A stretch of DNA of 64,000 bases from Sphingomonas sp. PR090111-T3T-6A (GTDB lineage Bacteria; Pseudomonadota; Alphaproteobacteria; Sphingomonadales; Sphingomonadaceae). Shown here in pieces: positions 16,979 to 25,602 of the stretch. A program made the translations under genes and the position numbers. The stretch is from contig NZ_AORL01000019.1 of NCBI RefSeq assembly GCF_000383095.1, positions 124,001 through 188,000 of the forward strand, read 5' to 3'. The first letter of the stretch is position 1. The number at the start of each line of letters is the position of its first letter. The notes beneath the pieces are model-generated. The model searched no databases. It was not told the DNA's origin and was given only the letters and a program-made list of their open reading frames with translations.

Positions 16979-19579
16979 ATGACGGCCGTCCGCACCACCT
17001 GCGCCTATTGCGGTGTCGGTTGCGGCGTGCTGGCCGTGCCGACCGGGCCGCGATCGGTCGAGATCCGGGGCGATCCCGACCATCCCGCCAACAGCGGGCG
17101 GTTGTGCTCCAAGGGCACGCATCTGGGCGAAACGGTGGGGCTGGAAGGGCGCCTGATGCATCCGATGATCGGCGAGAAGCGCGCGAGCTGGGACAAGGCG
17201 CTCGACCTCGTGGCCCGTCGCTTCAAGGAAACGATCGCGCGACACGGGCCGGACAGCGTGGCCTTCTACGTCTCCGGCCAGCTGCTGACCGAAGATTATT
17301 ATGTCGCCAACAAGTTGATGAAGGGCTTTATCGGCTCGGCCAATATCGACACCAATTCCCGGCTCTGCATGTCGAGCGCGGTGGCGGGGCATGTCCGTGC
17401 CTTCGGCGAGGATGTCGTCCCGGCGGGCTACGCCGACCTAGACGAGGCTGATCTGTTCGTGCTGGTCGGTTCCAACACAGCTTGGTGTCATCCGATCGTC
17501 TATCAGCGCATCCAGGCACGCCGCGCGGCGAGCGGGGCCAAGCTGGTGGTGATCGATCCGCGCCGGACCGAGACCTGCGAGGATGCCGATCTGCACCTCG
17601 CCATCCGGCCGGGTACGGACGTTGCGCTGATGAACGGCCTGCTGGCCCATTGCTGGCGGGAAGGGCTGTTGGATCAGCCCTATCTCGCCGCGGGCGTCAG
17701 CGTGCCGGAGGGCTTCTGGGAACATCTGGGCGAAGGGCAGGACCTGTGGACGGTCGCCGCGATATGCGACTTGCCGTCGGCGGACCTTCAGCGCTTCTAC
17801 GAGCTCTTCGCCGCCCACCCTCGCACGATCACCCTGTTCAGCCAGGGCATCAACCAGTCGCTGCGCGGCACCGATCAGGTGAACGCGATCTGCAATGTCC
17901 ATCTCGCCACGGGGCGGATCGGCAAGCCGGGTGCGGCGCCCTTTTCGATCACCGGTCAGCCCAATGCGATGGGGGGGAGGGAGGTGGGCGGCCTCGCCTC
18001 GAGCCTCGCCGCGCACATGGACTTCGCTCCCGAGCATGTCGCGCGGGTTGGCCGCTTCTGGTCGGCCCCGCACTTAGCGACGAAACCTGGCCTTAAGGCG
18101 GTCGACCTGTTCCGCGCGGTGGGCGAGGGGCGGATCAAGGCGCTGTGGATCATGGCGACCAATCCTGCCGTTTCGATGCCAGATGCCGGGCGCGTCCGCG
18201 ACGCGCTGGCGGGCTGTCCCTTCGTCGTCGTCTCCGACGTGATCGCCGACACCGACACCACGCGCCTTGCGCATGTCCGTCTGCCGGCCGCCGGCTGGGG
18301 CGAGAAGGACGGCACCGTCACCAATTCGGAGCGGCGCATCAGCCGCCAGCGTCCGCTCTTCTCACTGCCCGGCGAGGCGCGACCGGACTGGTGGATCGTC
18401 AGCGAAGTCGGCCGCCGCATGGGGTGGGGGCATGCCTTCGCCTATGACCGCCCGGCCGATATCTGGCGTGAGCATGCCCGCCTTTCGACCTATCAGAACG
18501 AGGGGGCGCGCCTGTTCGACCTTGGGGACCATGCCGCGATCGGCAACGAGGCCTATGACGCACTGGAACCATTCTCCTGGGGCGGACGACCTTTCGCCGA
18601 CGGGCGCTTCCCGACACCGGATGGCCGGGCGCGGCTGGTGCCGGTGCGGCAGGCCCCGCTCGCCGGGCCGCTCGCTCCATGGCCGATGACGCTCAACACG
18701 GGACGCTATCGCGACCAGTGGCACACGATGACGCGGACCGGCCTCTCGCCCAAGCTCTCCCGCCATCGCGAAGAACCGATGCTGGAGATCCATCCGCGCG
18801 ACGCCGAAGCGCTGGGGCTTGCCGACGGGGATATCGCCCGTGTCGCGACGCCCCAGGGTGAGAGCCTGTTCCGGGTGAACCTCAGCGAAGGTCAGCGGAT
18901 CGGCGAACTGTTCACTCCGATCCACTGGACCGATCGCCAATCGACCGGCGGCCGCACTGGCCTGCTGCCACGCCCGCTGGCCGATCCGCATAGCGGCCAG
19001 CCGGGTTTCAAGCAGACGCCCGCGCGAGCCGAGAAAGTCTCGGTCGAATGGCGCGGCTTCCTGCTGCTGAGCGGTTATGCCGAGCTGGTGCCGGATTGTC
19101 TGTGGGCAACACGGATCACGGTCCCTGCCGGCACGCTCTACGAGCTGGCGGGCGTGGGCGATCCGGTGCGGCTGGACGCTTGCCTGCCCAAGGGCGAACG
19201 CATCGAAGTGCGCGATGCCCGACGGGGCTTTCACCGCAAGGCTGTCATGGTCGATGGTCGGCTGATGGCCACGCTGTTCGTCGCCCACGACGGCAGCCTG
19301 CCGTCGCGCGACTGGCTGATCGCGCAACTGGGGGAGGCGGTGGGCGCCTCCGTCCTCGCCGGGCGTCCGGCCGGTGCGCAGGTCGATCGCGGTCCGATCG
19401 TCTGCGTCTGCCTTGACGTCGGACTGCACACGCTGACCGCCGCGATCGCCGCACACGGGCTCACCGATGTCGCGGCGGTCGGCAAGGCGTTGCAGGCCGG
19501 CACTAATTGCGGCTCCTGCCGACCGAGGATCGCCCAGATCATCCATAGTCAGAAGGAGATGCTCCATGCCGCGGAATGA
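16979..19579 (+). CDS. nasA: Assimilatory nitrate reductase, catalytic subunit
   Basis: A molybdopterin enzyme of 866 aa that reduces nitrate to nitrite in the cytoplasm. The N-terminal [4Fe-4S] ligands are CAYCGVGCGVL and GRLCSKG (residues 8-45). Molybdopterin-domain blocks include NTNSRLCMSSAV-like sequence, GSNTAWCHPIVYQRI, FSQGINQS and GQPNAMGGREVGG. The C-terminus carries an extra BFD-like [2Fe-2S] domain (CVCLDVGLHTLTAAI, then AGTNCGSCRPRIAQII), typical of the NAD(P)H- or ferredoxin-linked bacterial NasA/NasC type. ATG 16979 follows the nirD stop by 2 bp. The 3' end overlaps cobA by 14 bp. Confidence 0.96.
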   Translation: MTAVRTTCAYCGVGCGVLAVPTGPRSVEIRGDPDHPANSGRLCSKGTHLGETVGLEGRLMHPMIGEKRASWDKALDLVARRFKETIARHGPDSVAFYVSGQLLTEDYYVANKLMKGFIGSANIDTNSRLCMSSAVAGHVRAFGEDVVPAGYADLDEADLFVLVGSNTAWCHPIVYQRIQARRAASGAKLVVIDPRRTETCEDADLHLAIRPGTDVALMNGLLAHCWREGLLDQPYLAAGVSVPEGFWEHLGEGQDLWTVAAICDLPSADLQRFYELFAAHPRTITLFSQGINQSLRGTDQVNAICNVHLATGRIGKPGAAPFSITGQPNAMGGREVGGLASSLAAHMDFAPEHVARVGRFWSAPHLATKPGLKAVDLFRAVGEGRIKALWIMATNPAVSMPDAGRVRDALAGCPFVVVSDVIADTDTTRLAHVRLPAAGWGEKDGTVTNSERRISRQRPLFSLPGEARPDWWIVSEVGRRMGWGHAFAYDRPADIWREHARLSTYQNEGARLFDLGDHAAIGNEAYDALEPFSWGGRPFADGRFPTPDGRARLVPVRQAPLAGPLAPWPMTLNTGRYRDQWHTMTRTGLSPKLSRHREEPMLEIHPRDAEALGLADGDIARVATPQGESLFRVNLSEGQRIGELFTPIHWTDRQSTGGRTGLLPRPLADPHSGQPGFKQTPARAEKVSVEWRGFLLLSGYAELVPDCLWATRITVPAGTLYELAGVGDPVRLDACLPKGERIEVRDARRGFHRKAVMVDGRLMATLFVAHDGSLPSRDWLIAQLGEAVGASVLAGRPAGAQVDRGPIVCVCLDVGLHTLTAAIAAHGLTDVAAVGKALQAGTNCGSCRPRIAQIIHSQKEMLHAAE

Positions 19580-20381
19580 CGATTTCCTGCCAGGAGAGGT
19601 CTGGCTGGTCGGCGCCGGTCCGGGCGATCCGGAGCTGCTGACGCGCAAGGCCGAGCGGCTGCTGACGACAGCGGACATTGTCTTCCACGACGCACTGGTC
19701 GGCTGCGCCGTGCTGGATCTGGTGCCGGATCAGGTCGAGCGGGTGAGCGTCGGCAAGCGGTCGGGGCGTCACTCCAGGGATCAGAGCAGCATCAACGCCC
19801 TGCTGCTGACGGCGGCCAAGGCGGGGCGTCGGGTGATACGGCTCAAGGGCGGCGACCCCTCGATCTTCGGGCGATCGACCGAGGAGATCCATCATCTCTT
19901 GGCGGCCGGGGTGACGGTGCGGATCTGTCCGGGCGTCACGGCAGCCAGTGCTGCCGCGGCGTCTGCTGGCATCTCGCTGACACTGCGCGGCGTTGCGCGT
20001 GGGCTGACATTGGTGACGGCGCACACCCGCGTCGGCGAGCCGTTGGCGCTGGACTGGCAGGCGCTGGCCGCGAGTTCCGCCACGCTCGCCATCTACATGG
20101 GACGTGTCGCAGCCGCCGAGGTGGCCCACGCTCTGGTCGCAGCCGGAATGGCAGCAGATACGCCTGTCCTGGTCGCCGTCAACGCGTCGCTGCCGACGGA
20201 GCGGCTGATCCGTGGCCAGCTTTCGGCTCTGCCATTTTTGGTGAAGGCCATCAGCGACGACGACCCGACAATGCTGCTGATCGGTGACGCAGTGGGATCG
20301 CGGACCCTCGGTCGAGGCGACCGGGATATTGGACAGCATTTTCGTGCTGACCGCGAGACCGCTAACCTTTGTCGCTCCTAG
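19566..20381 (+). CDS. cobA: Uroporphyrinogen-III C-methyltransferase (siroheme synthesis)
   Basis: An SAM-dependent methyltransferase of 271 aa that makes precorrin-2, the siroheme precursor NirB needs. Motifs: VWLVGAGPGDPELLTRKAER near residue 10, VFHDALVG, VGKRSGRHSRDQSSIN, VIRLKGGDPSIFGRS near residue 90, PGVTAASAAAASAG and LAIYMGR. It lacks the CysG N-terminal dehydrogenase/ferrochelatase half, so precorrin-2 oxidation and iron insertion must be encoded elsewhere. The start overlaps the end of nasA, which shows co-translation in the nas operon. It is the last gene of that operon. Confidence 0.93.
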   Translation: MPRNDDFLPGEVWLVGAGPGDPELLTRKAERLLTTADIVFHDALVGCAVLDLVPDQVERVSVGKRSGRHSRDQSSINALLLTAAKAGRRVIRLKGGDPSIFGRSTEEIHHLLAAGVTVRICPGVTAASAAAASAGISLTLRGVARGLTLVTAHTRVGEPLALDWQALAASSATLAIYMGRVAAAEVAHALVAAGMAADTPVLVAVNASLPTERLIRGQLSALPFLVKAISDDDPTMLLIGDAVGSRTLGRGDRDIGQHFRADRETANLCRS

Positions 20382-20857
20382 TCTCATGCCTTTTGATGCG
20401 TCCAATGCTGAGAGGCAGCGAACATCGTAAGCTGTAAGCCGGCAACGCCCCTTCGCCGCCATCCAATCGCCCGAACGATCGATCGGATGCGCTGAAAGTC
20501 GAAAATTGAGGCATTGCCGTCCCGTCGGTGCACCATCAGCGAACGACCGCTTCCGTTCAGTGCGGTCATACAGCGGTGGGTCTCGAATGTCTGATGTCGG
20601 CCGAGAGCCGCCAGCGGAGGCTGGGCCCAATCAATCGCATCCAGATTGGTGCTCTCTGGCGTGAACAGTCGGACGGCTGAGCGCCGCTTAGCAGCCATGG
20701 CCTGGCGTCACGTCGGCTATCGACTCCGGTCCGTCTGGTTTCTAGTCGTCAACCTTTTCCTGGCGGTGGATCGGAGCGGCGCGACTACCATCGCCTCTGT
20801 CATATTAGTCGCGCTCGCCTCCCTGGTTGAACTCTGGCCATCTGCCCTCGGCCGGAT
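20382..20857. other. Mostly non-coding 476 bp between cobA and the GST gene
   Basis: No clear terminator after cobA. GCGGTCATACAGC at 20562-20574 is identical to 30130-30142 and marks a degenerate intergenic sequence that recurs in the island. Frames on the minus strand here have no family motifs. One short plus-strand frame at the right edge is listed separately. Confidence 0.5.
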
Positions 20858-20861
20858 TTAA
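20697..20861 (+). CDS. Possible small membrane protein
   Basis: A 54-codon frame with two hydrophobic stretches (SVWFLVVNLFLAV and TTIASVILVALASLVELW) separated by a short polar turn. There is no clear ribosome-binding site, and its end overlaps the GST gene on the other strand by four bases. It may be chance. Confidence 0.22.
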   Translation: MAWRHVGYRLRSVWFLVVNLFLAVDRSGATTIASVILVALASLVELWPSALGRI

Positions 20862-21511
20862 GCGGCGGCTTCGTCGCTGAACGATGCCATATGGTCGGAC
20901 ATGGCTTTCCGGTGAGCCGGACGGGCTTCGCCACGCGCCACATAGGCGGCGAGGTTCGGATAGGCGTCGAGCACAGCCGTGCCCCGTAATCCACCGAGCA
21001 CCGAAACCATCATCAGATCGCCGAAGGTGAACGCGCCGCCGTCGAGAGTCTCCTTCTCACCCAGTGCGTCCGACAAATCCTTGAGACGTCCGTGAAGGTC
21101 ATCGAGCACCTTGGGCCGGCGCGAGCTCGACCAGTCACGATCCGCTTCGAATATATCGACGACCGCGAGCTGCATCACCCAAGGCTCGACAGAGTTGAGA
21201 GCCGCAATCAGCCACTGCACTGCCTTTATGCGGGCGCTGGGCTCTGCCGGCACGAGCACCCCGTTCGTCTCGCAGATGTGCAACACGATCGCGCCGGATT
21301 CGAAAATCTCGACCTTATCGTCACGGAATGTCGGTATCTGTCCGAAAGGCTGGAAGTGGCGGTGGGTCTGGCTTTTGACATATGTGCCATCCACGAGATC
21401 GACCGCATAAGCTTGGCCGGCCTCTTCAAAGGCCCACCGTGCGCGAATGTCGCGAACGAAGCCGCGCGCGAACTCGGGGACCCATTTGAATGCGGTGATG
21501 GTCGGGACCAT
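20858..21511 (-). CDS. Glutathione S-transferase family protein
   Basis: A protein of 217 aa. The N-terminal thioredoxin-like domain has the substrate-side PFGQIPTFRDD and the glutathione-binding ESGAIVLHICE (Glu-Ser near residue 65). The C-terminal helical domain includes FTFGDLMMVSVLGGL, the usual GST helix-6 N-capping block. ATG 21511 follows GGAGAGGA; a longer in-frame extension to 21592 would run into the operator region and is disfavoured. It is divergent from a MarR regulator 90 bp away with a palindrome between them, so MarR control is likely. The substrate is unknown. Confidence 0.87.
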   Translation of the reverse strand: MVPTITAFKWVPEFARGFVRDIRARWAFEEAGQAYAVDLVDGTYVKSQTHRHFQPFGQIPTFRDDKVEIFESGAIVLHICETNGVLVPAEPSARIKAVQWLIAALNSVEPWVMQLAVVDIFEADRDWSSSRRPKVLDDLHGRLKDLSDALGEKETLDGGAFTFGDLMMVSVLGGLRGTAVLDAYPNLAAYVARGEARPAHRKAMSDHMASFSDEAAA

Positions 21512-21578
21512 GGCTATCCTCTCCTCAGCAATGCGTTGCGTAACGAGCGGGGGAGATGTCTCTCCTCTTGATATTTGA

Positions 21579-21590
21579 GTTGATATCAAC
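21579..21590. promoter_or_regulatory. Palindrome GTTGATATCAAC between GST and marR
   Basis: A perfect 12-bp dyad, 11 bp before the marR ATG, with another half-like TTGATAT at 21569. Position and symmetry fit a MarR operator serving both divergent genes. Confidence 0.6.
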
Positions 21591-21601
21591 ATAAATGAGA
21601 C

Positions 21602-22048
21602 ATGTCAAAGTTGGTGCCCTTCGAAACCACACTTCACGTCCGCGACACGTGCCTCTGCCTCCATGCTCAACGGGCAGCGCGCGCACTGGCACGGCACTTT
21701 GATGAGGCGTTACGCCCGGCGGGACTCACCAACCAGCAATTCTCGCTCCTGATGGCGCTGAACCGTCCCGATCCACCGTCCATGGCTCCGGTTGCCGACT
21801 TGCTGTGCATGGACCGTACGACGTTGACGGCGGCGCTTAAACGGCTCGTACGACGCGGTTTCGTGCGGATCGAGCCGTCACCGACTGACCGACGGACCCA
21901 TCTGCTGGTGCTTACCAAAGCGGGAAGCGAGGCGCTCGCCGCCGCACTGCCGATCTGGCGGGATACGCATGCAGCAATCGATGGTCGACTTGGCGGCTGC
22001 GATCTGGAGACGCCGCGTGATGCATTGGACTTGCTCGCTCGCATCTGA
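21602..22048 (+). CDS. MarR-family transcriptional regulator
   Basis: A winged-helix dimer of 148 aa. The DNA-binding part is about residues 35-100: LTNQQFSLLMALNR, VADLLCMDRTTLTAALKRL (recognition helix) and the wing VRIEPSPTDRRTHLLVLT with the conserved Asp-Arg. It most likely represses itself and the divergent GST gene in response to an electrophile or phenolic ligand; the ligand is unknown. The start ATG lies directly after the GTTGATATCAAC dyad. Confidence 0.9.
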   Translation: MSKLVPFETTLHVRDTCLCLHAQRAARALARHFDEALRPAGLTNQQFSLLMALNRPDPPSMAPVADLLCMDRTTLTAALKRLVRRGFVRIEPSPTDRRTHLLVLTKAGSEALAAALPIWRDTHAAIDGRLGGCDLETPRDALDLLARI

Positions 22049-22531
22049 AGGGAGGCGACCTCGGAGGAAAACCGCTGTCCGATCGTCGGGGACGCGGGAT
22101 CGGTGAGCATGTGCACGTCCAAAGGGATTGCTCGCTGCCCGGCAGTTCCGCGCCCCATGTCGGTCGTTGCTGCGGCTTTGGTCCGATCCCGAAACCGGAC
22201 ATTCATTCATAGCGGGAGACACGTCTGCACCCGCCCATTCTTGGACGTTCGACGTGTCCTTAGCCGATCCCGGAAGCTTCCGTTCGTTCAGAAGCGCTGG
22301 TGGTTGTACTAACGGCCATGTCAACGACCTGTCATGTAGGCACGTACCTACCTTGTGACATCGCTACCACAAGACGGCATTGGTTCTCAAAAACCAGCAG
22401 AAGCGCCGCTTCCATGGCCGGAAATCGCTTGCTCACTTCCTCGGATTGCGTCTCCTTAACGTCGAAACCGCCTTACGACCGACCGCCGTTGATAGCGCTG
22501 TCGAGTAGAGCAGGGATGAGGGGCAGGGGGC
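22049..22531. other. 483 bp without a supported gene, upstream of a truncated antiporter start
   Basis: Low-complexity fit to any family on both strands. It contains degenerate intergenic sequence (for example CCGAAACCGGACATTCATT near 22190). I see no promoter worth naming. Confidence 0.45.
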
Positions 22532-22657
22532 ATGGGCTTAGGCCAATTGAGCGTCGCGTTCTTTCTGCAGATGTTCGTCATCATCGCCGCCTGTCGTGCC
22601 ATGGGGTGGTTGATGAAGCGTCTGTTCGACCAGCTGGGGCTCGTCCGGCCCGCATGA
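22532..22657 (+). pseudogene. Truncated N-terminus of a KefB-type cation:proton antiporter
   Basis: Forty-one codons (starting MGLGQLSVAFFLQMFVIIAA) match from memory the first transmembrane segment of monovalent cation:proton antiporters, which continue with a GQPQVVGEMIAG block. Here the frame ends after LFDQLGLVRPA, so the rest is missing. A good Shine-Dalgarno (GGGGCAGGGGG) precedes the ATG, so a short membrane peptide could still be made. It sits 61 bp upstream of the halogenase and was probably cut by the rearrangement that placed that gene here. Confidence 0.55.
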
Positions 22658-22718
22658 GGCCTGCCATCAGGAAAGAGCCGTCGAACGGCTGTCGAACAAA
22701 TGGATCGGGAGTGTGGTC

Positions 22719-24254
22719 ATGACGGACCGGATCGTGAAGCGGGTGGTTGTGGCGGGTGGCGGCACAGCGGGCTGGGTGACGGCTACGGCGCTCGTGCGCC
22801 ATTTGGGGCCGCTTATCGATGTCACGCTGGTGGAATCGGACGCGATTTCCACCATCGGGGTCGGGGAATCCACCGTCCCGACTTTCAAGTCTTTCCACAA
22901 GCTGATGGGGATCAAGGAAGACGTCTTCATGTCCGCCGCGCAGGCGACCATCAAGCTCGGCATCGAGTTCGAGAATTGGGGGCGGATCGGCGATCGCTAC
23001 ATCCACCCGTTTGGTACGATCGGGCGGCGCTGGAGCTGGATGGCGGACTTCCATCATTTCTGGCTCCATGCCCGGGCAAGGGGCTTTGGCGGCGATCTCA
23101 ACGATTATTGTCTGGAATATGTCGCGGGCGAGGCGAACCGCATGTCGCTCAGCCCACCGGTCGCGCCGAGCTATGCCTATCATATCGATGCCGCCAGCTA
23201 TACGCGGTTCCTGCGCGGCCTTGCCGAGCCGGCGGGCGTGACGCGCGTCGAAGGCAAAATCCGTCATGTCGCGCTGCATCCCGAGAGCGGCTTCATCGAT
23301 GCGATCGAGCTGGACTCAGGTCAGCGGATCGAAGCCGACCTTTTCATCGATTGCACGGGCTTCCGCTCGTTGCTGCTGGGTCAGGCTCTGGGTGTCGCGT
23401 TCGAGGATTGGGGCCGCTGGATCACGACGGATCGCGCGGTGGCGGTGCAGTCCCGGTCCGTCCATCCGCCGCGGCCCTATACCTCTGCGATCGCTCATGA
23501 GGCCGGCTGGAGGTGGCGCATCCCGCTCCAGCATCGCGAAGGTAACGGCTTCGTCTTCAACAGCCAGTCCATGTCCGACGATGAGGCTCAGGCGCGGCTG
23601 ATGGCCGAGATCGACGGGGAGCCGACCGTCGATCCGTGGCTGGTCCGTTTCCAGACCGGAATGCGCGTCCAATCCTGGGCCAGGAATTGCGTCGGGCTGG
23701 GGCTGGCCGGCGGATTCATCGAGCCGCTGGAGTCCACCAGCATCCATCTCATGATGGCCGCGGTGACGCGCCTGATCGAGGATTTCCCGTTCAATGGCTG
23801 CACCGATGCTCTGATCAACAACTTCAACGCAAAATCACGGCAGGAATTCGAGAATATCCGCGACTTCATCATTCTGCACTACCACATCACCGAGCGCGAG
23901 GATTCCAGCTTCTGGCGCCATTGCCGGACGATGGAGCTGCCCCACAGCCTGCAGGAACGGCTCGCCTTGTGGCGGGAAGACGCGCGAGCCTATCAGTTGC
24001 CCCACGAGCTGTTCCGGGTGGATAGCTGGGCCTCGGTCCTCCTTGGTCAAGGTTATGAGCCGCGCGGCTATCATCGCCTCGCAGAAATGATGCCCGAGGA
24101 GAAGCTTCGAAGTGAGTTGGCCAGCATGCGCACGCAAATCGCGGAGCTTGTCGAAGGGATGGCCAGTCACCCCGATTTTCTGAAGGCTTATTGTCCCGCC
24201 GAGGAGCCAGCCTTCGCGCGCGCCCATCCCGCCGAATTGGCGTTGAGTGGCTGA
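22719..24254 (+). CDS. Flavin-dependent tryptophan halogenase family protein
   Basis: A protein of 511 aa. FAD-binding GGGTAGW is at residues 13-19 and the second flavin block VGESTVP near 50. The lysine that forms the chloramine in PrnA/RebH aligns with the Lys in ATIKLGIEFENW. The WxWxIP signature is present as GWRWRIPLQ. The Glu of EPLESTSIH aligns with the active-site Glu of PrnA. It should halogenate an indole or other aromatic with a separate flavin reductase; none is adjacent. Sphingomonads carry many such genes beside TonB receptors and the substrate is unknown. ATG 22719 follows GGAG by seven bases. Confidence 0.88.
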   Translation: MTDRIVKRVVVAGGGTAGWVTATALVRHLGPLIDVTLVESDAISTIGVGESTVPTFKSFHKLMGIKEDVFMSAAQATIKLGIEFENWGRIGDRYIHPFGTIGRRWSWMADFHHFWLHARARGFGGDLNDYCLEYVAGEANRMSLSPPVAPSYAYHIDAASYTRFLRGLAEPAGVTRVEGKIRHVALHPESGFIDAIELDSGQRIEADLFIDCTGFRSLLLGQALGVAFEDWGRWITTDRAVAVQSRSVHPPRPYTSAIAHEAGWRWRIPLQHREGNGFVFNSQSMSDDEAQARLMAEIDGEPTVDPWLVRFQTGMRVQSWARNCVGLGLAGGFIEPLESTSIHLMMAAVTRLIEDFPFNGCTDALINNFNAKSRQEFENIRDFIILHYHITEREDSSFWRHCRTMELPHSLQERLALWREDARAYQLPHELFRVDSWASVLLGQGYEPRGYHRLAEMMPEEKLRSELASMRTQIAELVEGMASHPDFLKAYCPAEEPAFARAHPAELALSG

Positions 24255-24405
24255 AAATAGCAAGCAGGCGGCTGGGCAGCTACGCGCCCAAATGCGATCC
24301 TTAGGCCGCGCTCTGCAAATGGCCAATCGCGGACTGACTGTTTCGGGAGTTCGCGCGGTGCATCTGCATCGTCTCCGGCTTTCGATTGCTTCTCACGGTT
24401 TGCGA

Positions 24406-25602
24406 TCACTTTTCCAATGGCGAGCTTTCGGATTGCAGCGCGGAACGCAATCCAGAAGCATCGCAACCGGCGCTCTCCGTGCAACCCGCGACACGCAGCG
24501 TCTGCACCGCAGCGGGCGAGAGCGGAGTGAGGTCGCGCATCTCGTCGAGCGACTGGCTGCGAAAACGGACGGCCAGTCGGTAACGCCCGGATCCGTCGGT
24601 CCAGCGCTCGAAGATCAGGGCGCCACCGGGCGGCGGATCGTCGGTGGCGAACTGGACCGCCTGCCAGTGCAGGCCCAGCGCGCCGCCGATCAGGGCGAGA
24701 TTGGTGTCGTGGCCTACGAACAGGCTGTACGCCGGCGCATCCGGTGCGGACAGGGCGCTGGCCACCTCACGGAGCAGCGCGGATGATCCCGCGCGCGCGA
24801 TCGCCGGCGGGCGGGCGGTCACTGCGAACTCCCAGCTGTGTAATTCCAGCAGATGCGTGATCGTGCCGCGGGTCGCGCGGCCCCAGCCGACCTGTGCAAG
24901 CGGCTGCCCGTCGGCATATTCCAGTGCGAGAGTCTCGGAGAAGCTGCCGCCGGTAGCCAGCGCACCGCTCAGCTTCACCCGTCCACCGTTGGCCGAAACG
25001 GCGGTCGGTTTCGCGGTGATGCAAGGGGACGCGTGGCAATCGAGGATGTGATCGATCGCGGCCCAGTCGTCGGCCAGATCGCGATCGAGCTGCGACGCGC
25101 CGCCCTGGGGCAGTGCCGCATTTGCGGCGGCGGCCGTCTCGGCATTGGTTAGCGGCGACGTGCCGTCGAAGGGCGAGAAGCGCGGGTCCCGTTCTCCCGC
25201 CGCCTTGTGATCCACGCTCGTCTTACAACCCGGCAATAGCGCCGCGACGTAGACTTCGGCGGTGCGAACCGTGCGCTGGTCGGTGTCGGCCACGGCGCGT
25301 ATCGCCGGGCAACCTGATCCCAGCACATCGGCATAGGTCGCCCGATCGAACGCGCCGAGCATCGTCACCGCCTGCTCGCCGTGATGGCTGAGTTCGCCCC
25401 AGCCCACATCCCAGGCCGGCCATGGCGCGGGGGCGAGACCGGCCGGCAGCGGTTCGGCCTTGGTGGGCGGGCGGATGCCGTGGCGCATCACCACGACCAC
25501 CCGGTCGATCCGCCAGCCGGAGGCCGGGGTGGCGGATGTCGCGGATGATGCCGCCGCCGACGTCGCCAGCACTGCCGCCAGCACACGCATCACGAGGCGC
25601 AT
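24406..25602 (-). CDS. Periplasmic histidine acid phosphatase, phytase-like
   Basis: A protein of 398 aa with a Sec signal peptide (residues 1-25, ending SATPASGW). The histidine-phosphatase motif MRHGIRPP is at residues 39-46, with the nucleophile His41, and the acid-catalyst HD in FVGHDTNLALIGGALGL. This pairing marks branch-2 enzymes such as AppA phytase and glucose-1-phosphatase, which release phosphate from phytate or sugar phosphates. Its ATG shares one base with the TonB-receptor stop (TGATG), so it is translated with the receptor. Operon context suggests uptake of a phosphate ester and its hydrolysis in the periplasm. Confidence 0.9.
   Translation of the reverse strand: MRLVMRVLAAVLATSAAASSATSATPASGWRIDRVVVVMRHGIRPPTKAEPLPAGLAPAPWPAWDVGWGELSHHGEQAVTMLGAFDRATYADVLGSGCPAIRAVADTDQRTVRTAEVYVAALLPGCKTSVDHKAAGERDPRFSPFDGTSPLTNAETAAAANAALPQGGASQLDRDLADDWAAIDHILDCHASPCITAKPTAVSANGGRVKLSGALATGGSFSETLALEYADGQPLAQVGWGRATRGTITHLLELHSWEFAVTARPPAIARAGSSALLREVASALSAPDAPAYSLFVGHDTNLALIGGALGLHWQAVQFATDDPPPGGALIFERWTDGSGRYRLAVRFRSQSLDEMRDLTPLSPAAVQTLRVAGCTESAGCDASGLRSALQSESSPLEK

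Noticed and set aside
20384-20698. 104-codon minus-strand frame
   Set aside because: It covers the recurrent intergenic sequence also seen at 30.1 kb and has no family pattern.
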